Assembly: GCA_027405735.1 (NCBI GenBank)
Contig: JAPEHQ010000010.1
Location: 124,001 to 188,000, forward strand
From: Mucor racemosus
Lineage: Eukaryota; Mucoromycota; Mucoromycetes; Mucorales; Mucoraceae
Direction of reading: 5' to 3'
DNA length: 64,000 nt
Shown here: piece after piece, positions 16,261 to 26,390 of the stretch
Layout: each line of letters opens with the position of its first letter
How positions within the stretch are numbered: the first letter of the stretch is position 1
The notes under the pieces: model-generated
The model's database searches: none
The model's input: the letters and a program-made list of their open reading frames with translations, nothing else
Told to the model about the DNA's origin: nothing
Program-made: the position numbers and the translations under genes

Positions 16261-16795
16261 ATGGAGCAACGTATCCAGCAGTTTCACGATGACACAAAAA
16301 CAATCCCAAAGCCGCCTACAGCAAAAACTGTTAAGCAAATGAACACATTAAAAAAGTTCATTTTTAAGAATCAAGTAAGGAATAATTCAAATCTAGAAAA
16401 ATAGTCAAAAAAAAAAAAAACTCAAAATCGTAAAAAAGGATTATCGATTTTCAGATAAAGAAAAAAATAAATTATTTGCATGTATCGAAGCTTATTTTAC
16501 AGTATTTGATAGAAGGTATTAACGAGTAGATTTTCAGTTTGATATTTTGATTAATTTATATATAATTAGTGGCTTGACAGATAAAGTAAGCGCTTTTCCG
16601 TTAATTGAAGACAGTTTAAAAGTGCCTTGTTTCACAACCAAGCAAAAAAGTCAGTTATTAAAATGGTATGAGGAAATCCTTGCTAAAGAAGAAGGTCGAG
16701 ATATTCCAAAAAGCGTAGAAAAGCAAGATGAGGAAGACGAACCAAATTACGATGATTTTGATTGGGATGCCTTTGAAAAGGAGCAAGATGTTTAA
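16261..16795 (+). CDS. Small unrecognised acidic-tailed protein (3 exons)
   Basis: Exons 16261-16374, 16455-16515 and 16581-16795 give 129 residues. Introns are 80 and 65 nt with GTAAGG/TTTCAG and GTATTA/GACAG borders, and the phases agree. The N-terminal half is basic and helical (TVKQMNTLKKFIFKN, KKKINYLHVSKLILQYLIE). The C-terminal half has KSQLLKWYEEILAKEEG and ends in a very acidic tail rich in D, E and W/F. An alternative acceptor at 16569 breaks the frame, so I used 16580. I do not recognise the family. The layout suggests a small protein that binds a partner through its helices. Confidence 0.6.
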
Positions 16796-16961
16796 TAAGA
16801 AATTAGATGTAAAAATTACTATTACAAGAAAGAGAATTTAAAGATTAAAAAGATTAAAAGTAAAAGAGTGATGATAAGATAAATGTATATATAAAAAAGA
16901 TATGCAAAGGCAATGGAACAAACAGAAGAAGAAGGAGAAGGAGAAAGAGCTATAGAAAATT

Positions 16962-18400
16962 TTAAACAATTGGTTGAATGGATGAATGCTTCTTTTCTGT
17001 CATACTTGCAGGTTTATTTTTTTGTTGCCAAACACCATTTTCATCAAAAATACGCAATGCTCGAAGACGAATATCGAGGCCATCTACATACATGAAAAAC
17101 CACATCATCCATTTTTTGCCTAATGGGTGAGGTTGCCAATTGAGATATTCATACATGCGAGCTGCGTCTGCCGTATGAATTTGTGTATTGAATAGGTCAA
17201 ATGTTGAATGATTTGTGAAACCAAACATATATCGCATAGATGCCTCTTGAATATAACGTAAATAGATGTCCCATGCAGTGTATGTAATATCTATAAATGT
17301 GTACAAGAAAAAAAAACGAGTTAGTGTAACTATCTCCTAATTTAGTGAATTTACATATAAACTTTACAAATGGCAAGTACAACATCAATAGAGTAATGAA
17401 ATCTTGTGAATAAAATCATCAAAATACCAGCAGTAGCTACAGAATAGAGAATCCAACCAAAAGGTCTACGAAGTCTTGAATGAACTCGCCAAATCATACA
17501 ACAAGACATCATCATTGAAGTATGACCAGAGAAAATGTTGTCTGTACATGTTAAAGCTGTTCCACCAACTACGCTCATAATAAAACCAAATCGTTCTGCC
17601 ACAGTGCCAGTTAATTCAATTTCTGGCGGGCGACACTCATCAATAAGAGAAGAAGGCAATGTAGTTACTAGTAATGTGATGCCTCTAAAAACATAAATAA
17701 AACCCATGATGAAAGCCCATCTTCTTAAGATCATAAAACGAGTAGTCCAATCTGGTGATTGAATAGCAAAACCAGCAACAGTATATACAATTGTAGTAGT
17801 TAGTAAATAATTTACTATTTGTGTATCTGCAACTAAAGGAAATGCATCGTGCAAGAGATCACGCAAGGGGTGCTAATTTATAAGGGTAAATAGTATTGAT
17901 TAGTAAATCGAGCTTTTTTATACACTTTCTTTCTTCTTTTCTCTTTTATATAAATATACCTTGCTAATAGCAGGGCCAGCATGATATCTAATATCACTCA
18001 ATTGAGCCATAAATGTTTCTATAAACCCACAAAAGACAAGCCATGCAACAAGCATCACAAGTCGAAGAAATTCATGATTCAAGAAAACGTCTCGGACATC
18101 TTGCAATCTTCTGATTTTAATAGGTGGAGCTAATCGTAAAGAAATGAATCCAATGGTTTGTTTCTCGGGAGCTGATATGGCTACATATGCTGGCGATTGT
18201 TTGGCTCCAATATCCTGTAGATTATCGGCAAGAAATAGTTTAAACAGGCGTTTGGGATGCAACATCATCGAAATCAAGCGAAGGAAGGAAAAAGAATATT
18301 GGGGATCAGGAAATATGTCTTTTAAATATGAAATGTCGTACAAGAGTGGTTTTTCAGGATCCACAAAGGGGTTACTACTGTGATCTTGACCCGATTTCAT
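16962..18400 (-). CDS. Sphingomyelin-synthase-like membrane enzyme (PAP2_C)
   Basis: This polytopic membrane protein of 424 residues belongs to the sphingomyelin synthase/SMS-related family, which transfers a phospho-head group to ceramide in the Golgi or ER. Exons on the minus strand: 18400-17960, 17872-17368 and 17290-16962. The catalytic motifs are intact: CTDNIFSGHTS (D3, His near 260) and FHYSIDVV (D4, His and Asp near 308-312), the second completed across the last intron. Several hydrophobic helices surround them. An N-terminal soluble region of about 100 residues contains the PP-x-KIRRLQDVRDVF segment. The last 60 residues are hydrophilic. Whether the product is sphingomyelin, ceramide phosphoethanolamine or another lipid cannot be told. 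It converges with the gene ending at 16795. Confidence 0.88.
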
Positions 18401-20187
18401 TTATGTTTGTATGTTGGATGTATATTTCTGTGTGTATTTGTGTATTTATTTGATGGGGGTTACTTGATCCTCTCTTTCTCTCTCTCTTTTTTTCTTATTT
18501 TCTTTAATTTCAATATACGTTTGTTAATTAAATTGGTATGTATTTATATCTAGTATCACAAAAAGTATTTATAAAAAAAAAAGTTAAGTGATTCTTATAT
18601 CCCCCTTGATATTTTGCTCTATTTATACATACAACATTTGTATCTGAAACTATTATCAAATTTACCATGTCAATATTCTTACGTTAAAGCTTCGGACACT
18701 TTGGCAGCCATTGTGATTTACAGCATTAAAATTGATTTACTTTCATTTTTTGATTTACTAATGGCGAAAATCAATTAGAAACTACTGCTTTTAATAGCAG
18801 GCACCAATCAAATGATTTGGTACGACCGTAACCAAAACTATACGTTGATCCAAAACTGTTTATGATGAAAAAGAATAAATTGATCCTCCTCTTTCACTGA
18901 TTAATATCAAACATATGGTTTAAAAACAATCTCCTATAGCGCTTTGCGCTAAAAAAGATGGAGGAGAGAAAAAGAGAAAGACAAAGAAAAGGAAAATAAG
19001 GGATGGCTTACATGAATCTGCAAGCAAGACCGAATATATAAATATATATAAATATAATGTGCTCATTTATTTATCACGCTTGCGTTGCTAATATCGTTGT
19101 TGTTGTTGAGTAACCCCGAACATATTACTGCTTTTGCTCTACATGTTGATAAAAATTCATTCTCTATATCTGGGAGGAGGAGAGGGGGGGGGGGGAACGA
19201 TCCGATGCTGTATTCTATTTTCTCAAATGCCTTGAACCAAATTAAAAAAGCTAAAAATTAACCTAAAACGTCCCCTTAGGTTAGTGCTAACTTTTAACAA
19301 ACATTTGCATTCAATATTCAATTAAGCTTTGTTGGTTATGTTGTATACTCAAAATTCAGTCGATAGCTTTACATTTGAATAATGATATGCAGATTGTCAT
19401 ATGATAATTCATTTTATACATATCATCACATTGATTGTGTGGTTTGGATATATCAATATGCATATATTTAATGATCTTTGTAATCATTAAAGTGCGCTCT
19501 AAAGCATCTCTTAGAGAATAATGAGGACAAATTAAGCCAAAACAAAACAAAAATATGTTTAGCAGTATTAATAGTATTAGAAGTCAAGCTTAATTCATTG
19601 CTTACGCATCTAAAACTTCTTTGTTGTACAAATATAGAGCTCTTCTACTACATTAAAAGCAGCGTGATGAGTCAAACATTTTAATTTCATTCATACAAAA
19701 GCTTGCTTCATTCCTTATATAATAATACAAGAAAATCATTACACGACCTCTTGTAGATTTATCTGTCTTGTTATATACTCTCCCTTTGCCTTTATTTATT
19801 CACTAATAAATATCTAATTTACAAATAAGAACACCAACCTCCATCAACCCAGCGACCACTAATTTATAATAACAAGAATAATACCTATACACATATTATC
19901 TATATACCATTGTTATTAATCCAAAAGTACAGATCATCATAAGCAGCAGAGCTTGAAATTACAAGGTATTATTTGTAGTCATCGACTATACGATAGGTAT
20001 TATTATTATTTAAAAAGAGATATAAGTGAACTAGAGGTGCTTTCATCAAATATAGTAATTCGCTATATTAGATTGCTATTTGCTTTGAAACAGAAAAAGT
20101 CTCTTAAATACCTGATGTGGGGTTTTCATTTCTTAAAAGTCGAAACATTGAGTCTTCATATCTCTGCAAAACATTAACACTACGGTC
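18401..20187. other. Intergenic next to repeat nest
   Basis: This region holds the promoter side of the sphingomyelin-synthase-like gene (CT-rich at about 18470-18500), a G-run at about 19186-19195 and AT-rich sequence. From about 19780 to 19965 a CA/CT-rich, AT-poor leader-like stretch resembles a 5' UTR, but no coding region follows it before the repeats begin. Confidence 0.4.
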
Positions 20188-20374
20188 GACCTGTGCTGCA
20201 CAAGATGATTTCGTTGTGCCCAGGTAGGCTGCACACTATAGCCTGAGCTGTTGTGCTCACTGAATATGGTTAAAAAGATAACAATATGCACATGGGCGCA
20301 ACAAAAGAAACTGCACACGAGCATAACGCTAACCCTATATTTGCAGAATTATAATATATTCTGTCCGTATGCAT
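20188..20374. repeat. Repeat family H (older repeat), left half, split by Ty3
   Basis: The repeat is rich in GCACAA/GAGCATA words. Its other half resumes at 26250-26390 beyond the Ty3 element. Related pieces lie at 32240-32388, 54650-54881 (inverted) and 62186-62276. Its first part shares GACCTGTGCTGCACA with 62197. It has no coding capacity and its class is unknown. Confidence 0.7.
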
Positions 20375-20693
20375 TGCTACAAAAATAGTAATTAAACAAA
20401 AAAAAGCGTTGCGACTACAATTATAACTCTTTGATATTTATTTAAGATATAAAGTAAAAGCAAAGGTTTATGGATTACCATAGCCTTTGTGATATATACT
20501 ATTTTCTAATTCTATTAATAATACAGTAATAAGATCTTGAAGCAAGATCTTCATGGTTTAGTTCCTAGTTTGGGAGTACCAGTGGTACAATTTGACATTT
20601 TAAAGTTTTGTGTGATTTAAGGTTATTAGATCTTAGATGTTGACTAAGATCAATTTGATTACTAAACAAACTTGGTATATGTAGTTTACTACA
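20375..20693 (-). repeat. 3' LTR of the Ty3 element
   Basis: This LTR is 319 bp and identical by eye to 25926-26244. On the plus strand it reads TGCTACAAAAATAG at the left and TAGTTTACTACA at the right. Confidence 0.95.
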
Positions 20694-20765
20694 TGCTCCC
20701 CGGCCAAACACATTGATGAATGTGTTGACAAGAGAAGTAATGAAATAGTGTAAAGTAAAGTAGTA

Positions 20766-20768
<3 letters not shown>

Positions 20769-20812
<44 letters not shown>
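20769..20812 (-). repeat. 44-nt homopolymer (A on the element's sense strand)
   Basis: An uninterrupted T run on the plus strand lies five bases beyond the gag-pol stop codon, inside the element and before the 3' LTR. Confidence 0.95.
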
Positions 20813-20814
<2 letters not shown>

Positions 20815-20817
20815 AAA

Positions 20818-23800
20818 TTAAGGTTTAGTCTTGCGACGATTGTGGGGTTTCGATGTCTGTGATACATCGGCACCAAGTTTCCGTTTACTAGGGTAACTAG
20901 AGGGATTTTTGTTATTTAATTTTTTTCGAGAAGTATTATTCTGTTCGATTAATTTTTGTTTTCTTTCCAAGTCATATTCTTTATTTCGTTTAACCTTTTC
21001 CCAATATTTTTTAATAGGAAGAGGAGAAGAGAAAAGGTCAGGGGTGATGTAGCTATTTTCGCGTTCACCATAACCAACCCATTTGACCAAGTATTCAATA
21101 ACACCATCTTTGTTTTTTCGATGATCACGAATATCTTCGACTTCAAATGTTTCTTCTTCAATTGCAGTTTCATCTAGTGAAATAACTTTTAATTCAGAGG
21201 GTGTGTATTCTCTATGGAGAAGTTCATTCTTTTCATCACGCAATACGTAATTTCCCGCTTTTGTTTTCCTTGCAACAACGTATGGTCCAACATACAGAGG
21301 TGCTAATTTATTTTCACGGCCTTCCTTCAGTCTGACCATAACAGGTGTATCAAAAGGTATATCAATTATGTAATGTTTATCATCCATCTTTTTATTATAT
21401 TCCTCGACTAATCTAGTGGTTCTAGTTTGAATAGCAGGGAAAACAATGGAATTCATATATTCAGCTCGCTGTTGGAGTTCTGATAGAGAAAGGGCTTTTC
21501 GACCATTCAAATTTAAGTTTTCAGTGGATCGATTTGTATTTACTTGACGAGCAAACATTAAACTAAATGGTGTGCTAGCAGTACGATCCTTGATTTTCAT
21601 GTTTATAGCCAACTGACAAATTGCCAATCGATCATCCCAATTACGAGTGTCGTTACCACACATTTTTCGCAGGGTTTGAGTTACAGTTTTTATCGCATTC
21701 TCAACACTTCCATTTGATTGACTATAGTATGGAGTAGAGAAACGATGCTGTATATTTAATGATTTAGTAAGGTGGCTCATTAACGTATTGGACCATTCTT
21801 TTCCATTATCACTTTGGATGACGGATAATGCTACGCCATAGTCACCAAAAATATTCAGGATAGTTTGGGCTACAGTGGTACTTGATTTGTTTGGGATAGC
21901 ACGAGCAACAACGTATCGTGTACAGAGGTCGATCATTACTAGAATGTATACATTTCCTTTGTCAGTGACGGAAAAAGGGCCTACTAAATCAAATGCGACA
22001 TGATCGAGAACTTGAAAACTGACGATACTACGAGCTGGATTAAATCCCTTTTTTGAGATATTATGTAAAGCACATTCTCGACAAGTTAAAAGCACCTCTT
22101 TGACATCTTGATATATGGTGTTCCAATGGAGACCAAAATAGACATGAATGTGTTTTACACAACTTTCTATACCAAAATGTCCAATTTCATGAGCATCCTT
22201 AATGATTTGAGCACGATCCTTTTCAGGTGGACATACATAATCCGTAACAGATGATTTAAATTCTTTACTGCTTAATTTAACGGCTAGTACATTCAGATTT
22301 ACATCTTTAGAATATATTTTGGTTGTTCGAACAATTTCATTATTTTTGTTGGCCCGTTTCATCAAAATAAATCTTTGTAATCTTTTCATCTGTTTTTGAT
22401 TTTCTTCTTCCAGTATCTGATCTTCTTCAATTGGAGGATACAGACGAGATAATGCATCACTAAGAACATTATCTATGCCTTTTACGTGAGAGATAGTAAA
22501 ATTATATTCACTTAATGTCTCCAAGTAATTTTGTAAGGTACTATTTAAATTTGTAGATGTAAACATGTATGTCAGGGCAATATGATCAGTTAAGATTTCC
22601 AAGTTAGGGTGTCCCCATAATAAGGATCTAAATTTTTGGAGGCCAAACATAATTGCAGCAGTTTCACGGCGATTTGTTGACCAGTTGCGTTCAGCTTGAT
22701 TTAAAGACTTACTAACAAATCCAATGTGTTTAATACGACCTACTTTATCTTTTTGATATAAGCAAGCAGCAATCCCATACAGACTTGCGTCTACTTGAAG
22801 GAAGAATTTATCTTCCATCACTGGGGTATGCAGTATTTGATTCGATAATAATATTTGTTTGATTGCGTTGAAACGGTCAGTATGTAACTGTGTCCATTTC
22901 TTTTTTACATCATTATCATTTCTTAATTGATCAATAGGTGCAGCTACTTTTGATAGCATAGGACAGTAATCTCGCAGATGAGATACCACTCCCATAATGC
23001 TTTTAACTTGTTTGGCAGTTTGAGGGATTGGCCAATTATCAATATCTGATAGACGTCTCATATCAATTTTGGTAATACCAGGTCCAACAACAAATCCTAA
23101 CAAAAATACAGATGTTTTAAACCAAGTGCATTTGTCCACATTTATGCGTAAATTAACTGATGTTAATCGATTAATGACTAGGTTTATAAGTCTTACATGC
23201 GAGACAGTATCTCTGCTAAATAAGACTATATCATCCACATAGTGTTCAACCCCTCCATAAAAGGTATCATCACTATCTTGATTTTTGTTATATTTTTTCA
23301 TTTCATTTTGAAGTTCAATATGAATATCATTTAGTAAAATGGTCATGCATTTCACAAACAATGAACTCATAAATTTTAATCCGTACGGTGCTCTAGACCA
23401 ATGGTAAAACAATCCGTTATAGCTGAATGTAAGAGCTTCCCTCGAATTTTCGTGTACACTATACGACATGTATGCCTGGTGTAAGTCAATTTTACTTATA
23501 ATACGTGCATTAGCTGATACTCTATCAAAAATTTCATTGATTTTTGGTACAGCGTAATTCTCATGATAATTACGAGATATAGCGGCATTAATTTTTCTTA
23601 GATCACAACAAATACGAAGTTTCGTGGGTTTGCCATTAAGATCCTTTTTTGGTACACATAGCAAAGGTGAGTGATAGGTAGATGAGGGTACAGTCTTTTG
23701 AACAATCCCGTTATCTAACCATTCCTTTAATTGTGCTTTTATTTCGTTGTGTGCATTGACCGGTAATGGGTACTGTCTCACAAAGCAATCTGATGGATCA

Positions 23801-25875
23801 TCAATTGGGATGTGTACGATACTTTCTTTCATTGAGCAAACAGCTTCTGGTCTTATTTTTATATTTCTGTCTAATGAATCCTGAATTGATTTCATTAAAT
23901 GTTCACGTTCGTTGGGTGATCCATAATCAGCATTATCAGGATCATGTTCATTTTTTGTATCGTAATTGATATTTTCAAATTGAGACATTTCTTTTTTTGA
24001 ATCATTTGGCCATGCATGTGCAACACCACTAAGATATATTTTTAACTTAGGTAGGATATCAGAACCGAGCAAAACATCAAATTCAGTTTTCATCTCATCA
24101 TTGAATTCAATAATTTCGAATTGATGTCTAAATACGATTCCATTTAAATAAGTAACTTCCATAGGTTCAGTTTGTCCTACTCTTTTGGTACGACTATTAG
24201 ACCCATCTTCATTTACAGAGAGAAAATTTAAGTAGCCCATAGTTTTTATATTTTTTATATTTTTAAAATCTTTATTTAAAATTGATTTATTTATGAATGA
24301 TATGTCCGCACCTGGATCAACTTTACCAAGGACTCTAATATTATTCAAAAGCAAAGGAGTGATTAGCTGAAAAGAATTTTTAATTGTTTGTTTGTTTCTA
24401 TACTCACAGTATGAGTCATCCTCGAGACATTCACGAAGTAGTTTTTCATTTCCATCAGCCTTTTGTTTTCCTTTGGATTTCTTTGATTTCTTTTTAATAC
24501 TATTGTTGGAACTTTGAACAGATAAAACAGCAACATTACCATTTCTCTTTGCTTCATATTCAGGACATGAGTGACCAAAGAACCACAAAACACCACACCA
24601 CTTACAAAACGTATTGCTAGTAGCTTTCCTAGGAACATTTTTGTTACCGAGAAAATTAGGTTTGATAAATTTTTGAGTAGATCCCGAAGGGGAAGCAGCA
24701 TTAGCGACTTTGTTATTATAACAATCTTTTTCATTATGTTTGGAGGCAGTACCACCATGATTTGAGCAATAGAAACCAGTAGTTTCCTTGATACCATTAG
24801 GTTTAAACTTTTTGTTTTGGTTCGATTCAACAGAGCCAGCAGGGGAGGTACGAGATTTGTTCACAAAGGAGATGGGAGCAGGTTTGGAGTTGTACACGTT
24901 AATAGCAGCGGTATAAATCTCATCAATGATCCAGCAATCACGATCCGAATGGTTACAATGTAACACCGTATTAATTTGAGTTTGCCATTCCTCAGGGAAC
25001 CCAGTTAGAAACGCATCGCCAATCGTAGTATTATCCATAGAGTAATTAGCATCAGACACTGCCTTGGAGAAACGAGCAGTGTATTCTTCTGTGGATTCTC
25101 CAGGTCTCATCTTTGCGTTGAAGACCTCTCTTCTAGCTTGTAATTTAAGGATTGCATTGTTACCAAATTTCTTGTTGAAGATGACACCCACTTCGGTCCA
25201 TGTATTGCAAGATAATACTTCATTATTAAGCCAGTTGTCCAATTCATACGGTAAAGTCAATGGAACATATCTCTTCCAAATGTTCTCTACATCCTCACCA
25301 CTAGATGATATCACCTTCTCGAATGACCTAAGGAAATGGTTTACTGATTCATAAGATTCATCCTTGGGGAAGTATTTGGTTGTACTAGACTTCAATTGGA
25401 ACTTGGGGAGATCTTGTTTAGAAAGACGGAGGCCACCAATATTGAGCTTACCAATATGCATGTCAACGGAAGCGGATACCTTTTCATTGGATAGTCGAAT
25501 AGAGTTTTTGAGGACTGATATGTCTTTGTTTAGATTTTCAATTTTCTCGCGGATTTCAACAGCATGATCGATATCCTTTTGGATCGAAGAGTCAGTGGCG
25601 ATCATATCCGTATATAAGGATACATATTGGTCTCTTTTGAGGATTAATTTCTTCAATACAATAATAGGATCCTTCTTAGCGACAGCAGAAGTCTTGATTT
25701 CAGCCACATCTGACATCTCAACGTCTTCATCAATGGACTTAGTAGTTTCTTCTTGGTTTGCTACGATGTTCATTTGCTCTAAATGATCAGACGCAGATAT
25801 GGGAGGAGGGGTGTCAATACTTGAAGTATTGTTACCAGACAAGGACATACCAACAGGGGAGCTTCCAGATGACAT
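20818..25875 (-). CDS. Gag-Pol polyprotein of chromovirus
   Basis: This single open frame of 1685 residues has no gag/pol frameshift. The order of domains is: gag; a cysteine/histidine segment with CKWC..GHSC near 425-438; aspartic protease with VDPGADISFI near 520; reverse transcriptase about 700-900 with YVDDIVLF near 878; RNase H with VDASLYG near 1028; integrase with the His/Cys zinc segment at about 1230-1266 and the catalytic triad in DLVGPF (about 1298), SDNGKEW (about 1353) and NGSVENAIK (about 1391); and a C-terminal chromodomain at about 1575-1625 with YLVKWVGYG. The chromodomain would target integration to modified histones and places the element among the chromoviruses. No stop or frameshift interrupts it, so it may be active. 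Confidence 0.95.
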   Translation of the reverse strand: MSSGSSPVGMSLSGNNTSSIDTPPPISASDHLEQMNIVANQEETTKSIDEDVEMSDVAEIKTSAVAKKDPIIVLKKLILKRDQYVSLYTDMIATDSSIQKDIDHAVEIREKIENLNKDISVLKNSIRLSNEKVSASVDMHIGKLNIGGLRLSKQDLPKFQLKSSTTKYFPKDESYESVNHFLRSFEKVISSSGEDVENIWKRYVPLTLPYELDNWLNNEVLSCNTWTEVGVIFNKKFGNNAILKLQARREVFNAKMRPGESTEEYTARFSKAVSDANYSMDNTTIGDAFLTGFPEEWQTQINTVLHCNHSDRDCWIIDEIYTAAINVYNSKPAPISFVNKSRTSPAGSVESNQNKKFKPNGIKETTGFYCSNHGGTASKHNEKDCYNNKVANAASPSGSTQKFIKPNFLGNKNVPRKATSNTFCKWCGVLWFFGHSCPEYEAKRNGNVAVLSVQSSNNSIKKKSKKSKGKQKADGNEKLLRECLEDDSYCEYRNKQTIKNSFQLITPLLLNNIRVLGKVDPGADISFINKSILNKDFKNIKNIKTMGYLNFLSVNEDGSNSRTKRVGQTEPMEVTYLNGIVFRHQFEIIEFNDEMKTEFDVLLGSDILPKLKIYLSGVAHAWPNDSKKEMSQFENINYDTKNEHDPDNADYGSPNEREHLMKSIQDSLDRNIKIRPEAVCSMKESIVHIPIDDPSDCFVRQYPLPVNAHNEIKAQLKEWLDNGIVQKTVPSSTYHSPLLCVPKKDLNGKPTKLRICCDLRKINAAISRNYHENYAVPKINEIFDRVSANARIISKIDLHQAYMSYSVHENSREALTFSYNGLFYHWSRAPYGLKFMSSLFVKCMTILLNDIHIELQNEMKKYNKNQDSDDTFYGGVEHYVDDIVLFSRDTVSHVRLINLVINRLTSVNLRINVDKCTWFKTSVFLLGFVVGPGITKIDMRRLSDIDNWPIPQTAKQVKSIMGVVSHLRDYCPMLSKVAAPIDQLRNDNDVKKKWTQLHTDRFNAIKQILLSNQILHTPVMEDKFFLQVDASLYGIAACLYQKDKVGRIKHIGFVSKSLNQAERNWSTNRRETAAIMFGLQKFRSLLWGHPNLEILTDHIALTYMFTSTNLNSTLQNYLETLSEYNFTISHVKGIDNVLSDALSRLYPPIEEDQILEEENQKQMKRLQRFILMKRANKNNEIVRTTKIYSKDVNLNVLAVKLSSKEFKSSVTDYVCPPEKDRAQIIKDAHEIGHFGIESCVKHIHVYFGLHWNTIYQDVKEVLLTCRECALHNISKKGFNPARSIVSFQVLDHVAFDLVGPFSVTDKGNVYILVMIDLCTRYVVARAIPNKSSTTVAQTILNIFGDYGVALSVIQSDNGKEWSNTLMSHLTKSLNIQHRFSTPYYSQSNGSVENAIKTVTQTLRKMCGNDTRNWDDRLAICQLAINMKIKDRTASTPFSLMFARQVNTNRSTENLNLNGRKALSLSELQQRAEYMNSIVFPAIQTRTTRLVEEYNKKMDDKHYIIDIPFDTPVMVRLKEGRENKLAPLYVGPYVVARKTKAGNYVLRDEKNELLHREYTPSELKVISLDETAIEEETFEVEDIRDHRKNKDGVIEYLVKWVGYGERENSYITPDLFSSPLPIKKYWEKVKRNKEYDLERKQKLIEQNNTSRKKLNNKNPSSYPSKRKLGADVSQTSKPHNRRKTKP

Positions 25876-25925
25876 TTGTGTAGTAAATTTGACGAACAGA
25901 GTAAAGAAAAGTTAATTGTAAAAAA

Positions 25926-26244
25926 TGCTACAAAAATAGTAATTAAACAAAAAAAAGCGTTGCGACTACAATTATAACTCTTTGATATTTATTTAAGATA
26001 TAAAGTAAAAGCAAAGGTTTATGGATTACCATAGCCTTTGTGATATATACTATTTTCTAATTCTATTAATAATACAGTAATAAGATCTTGAAGCAAGATC
26101 TTCATGGTTTAGTTCCTAGTTTGGGAGTACCAGTGGTACAATTTGACATTTTAAAGTTTTGTGTGATTTAAGGTTATTAGATCTTAGATGTTGACTAAGA
26201 TCAATTTGATTACTAAACAAACTTGGTATATGTAGTTTACTACA
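25926..26244 (-). repeat. 5' LTR of the Ty3 element
   Basis: This LTR carries the element's promoter. A TATA-like stretch lies at about 25984-26005 (minus). The likely transcript start would fall just downstream, near 25968-25980. Confidence 0.93.
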
Positions 26245-26249
26245 TGCAT

Positions 26250-26390
26250 AACATTAATCCCATGTGTGCATAATAATAATATCTGACAATGCGCATAATG
26301 AGCTGGTTGTATGGGCACAACAAATTGGTTTGTACATGAGCATCGTGCCGTTCTCAAAATTCCATAATTGCATTTTTTCACTGGAATGGG
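26250..26390. repeat. Repeat family H, right half
   Basis: This continues 20188-20374 after the Ty3 insertion. ATTAATCCCATG and GAGCATCGTGCCGTTCTC are shared with 54650-54800 (inverted), and the second also with about 32318-32336. Confidence 0.75.

Larger units (their letters stand above)
20375..26244 (-). mobile_element. Complete Ty3-type chromovirus LTR retrotransposon
   Basis: The element is 5870 bp, oriented on the minus strand, and starts and ends with TG..CA LTRs of 319 bp. The target-site duplication TGCAT is present at 20370-20374 and 26245-26249. The two LTRs appear identical base for base by eye, and the single gag-pol frame is intact, which suggests recent insertion. It lies inside an older repeat (family H). 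A purine-rich GGGGAGCA precedes the 3' LTR at about 20694-20702. No obvious tRNA-type primer site follows the 5' LTR. Confidence 0.95.

Noticed and set aside
16913..17095. Plus-strand frame after the small acidic-tailed gene
   Set aside because: It is antisense to the last exon of the sphingomyelin-synthase-like gene.
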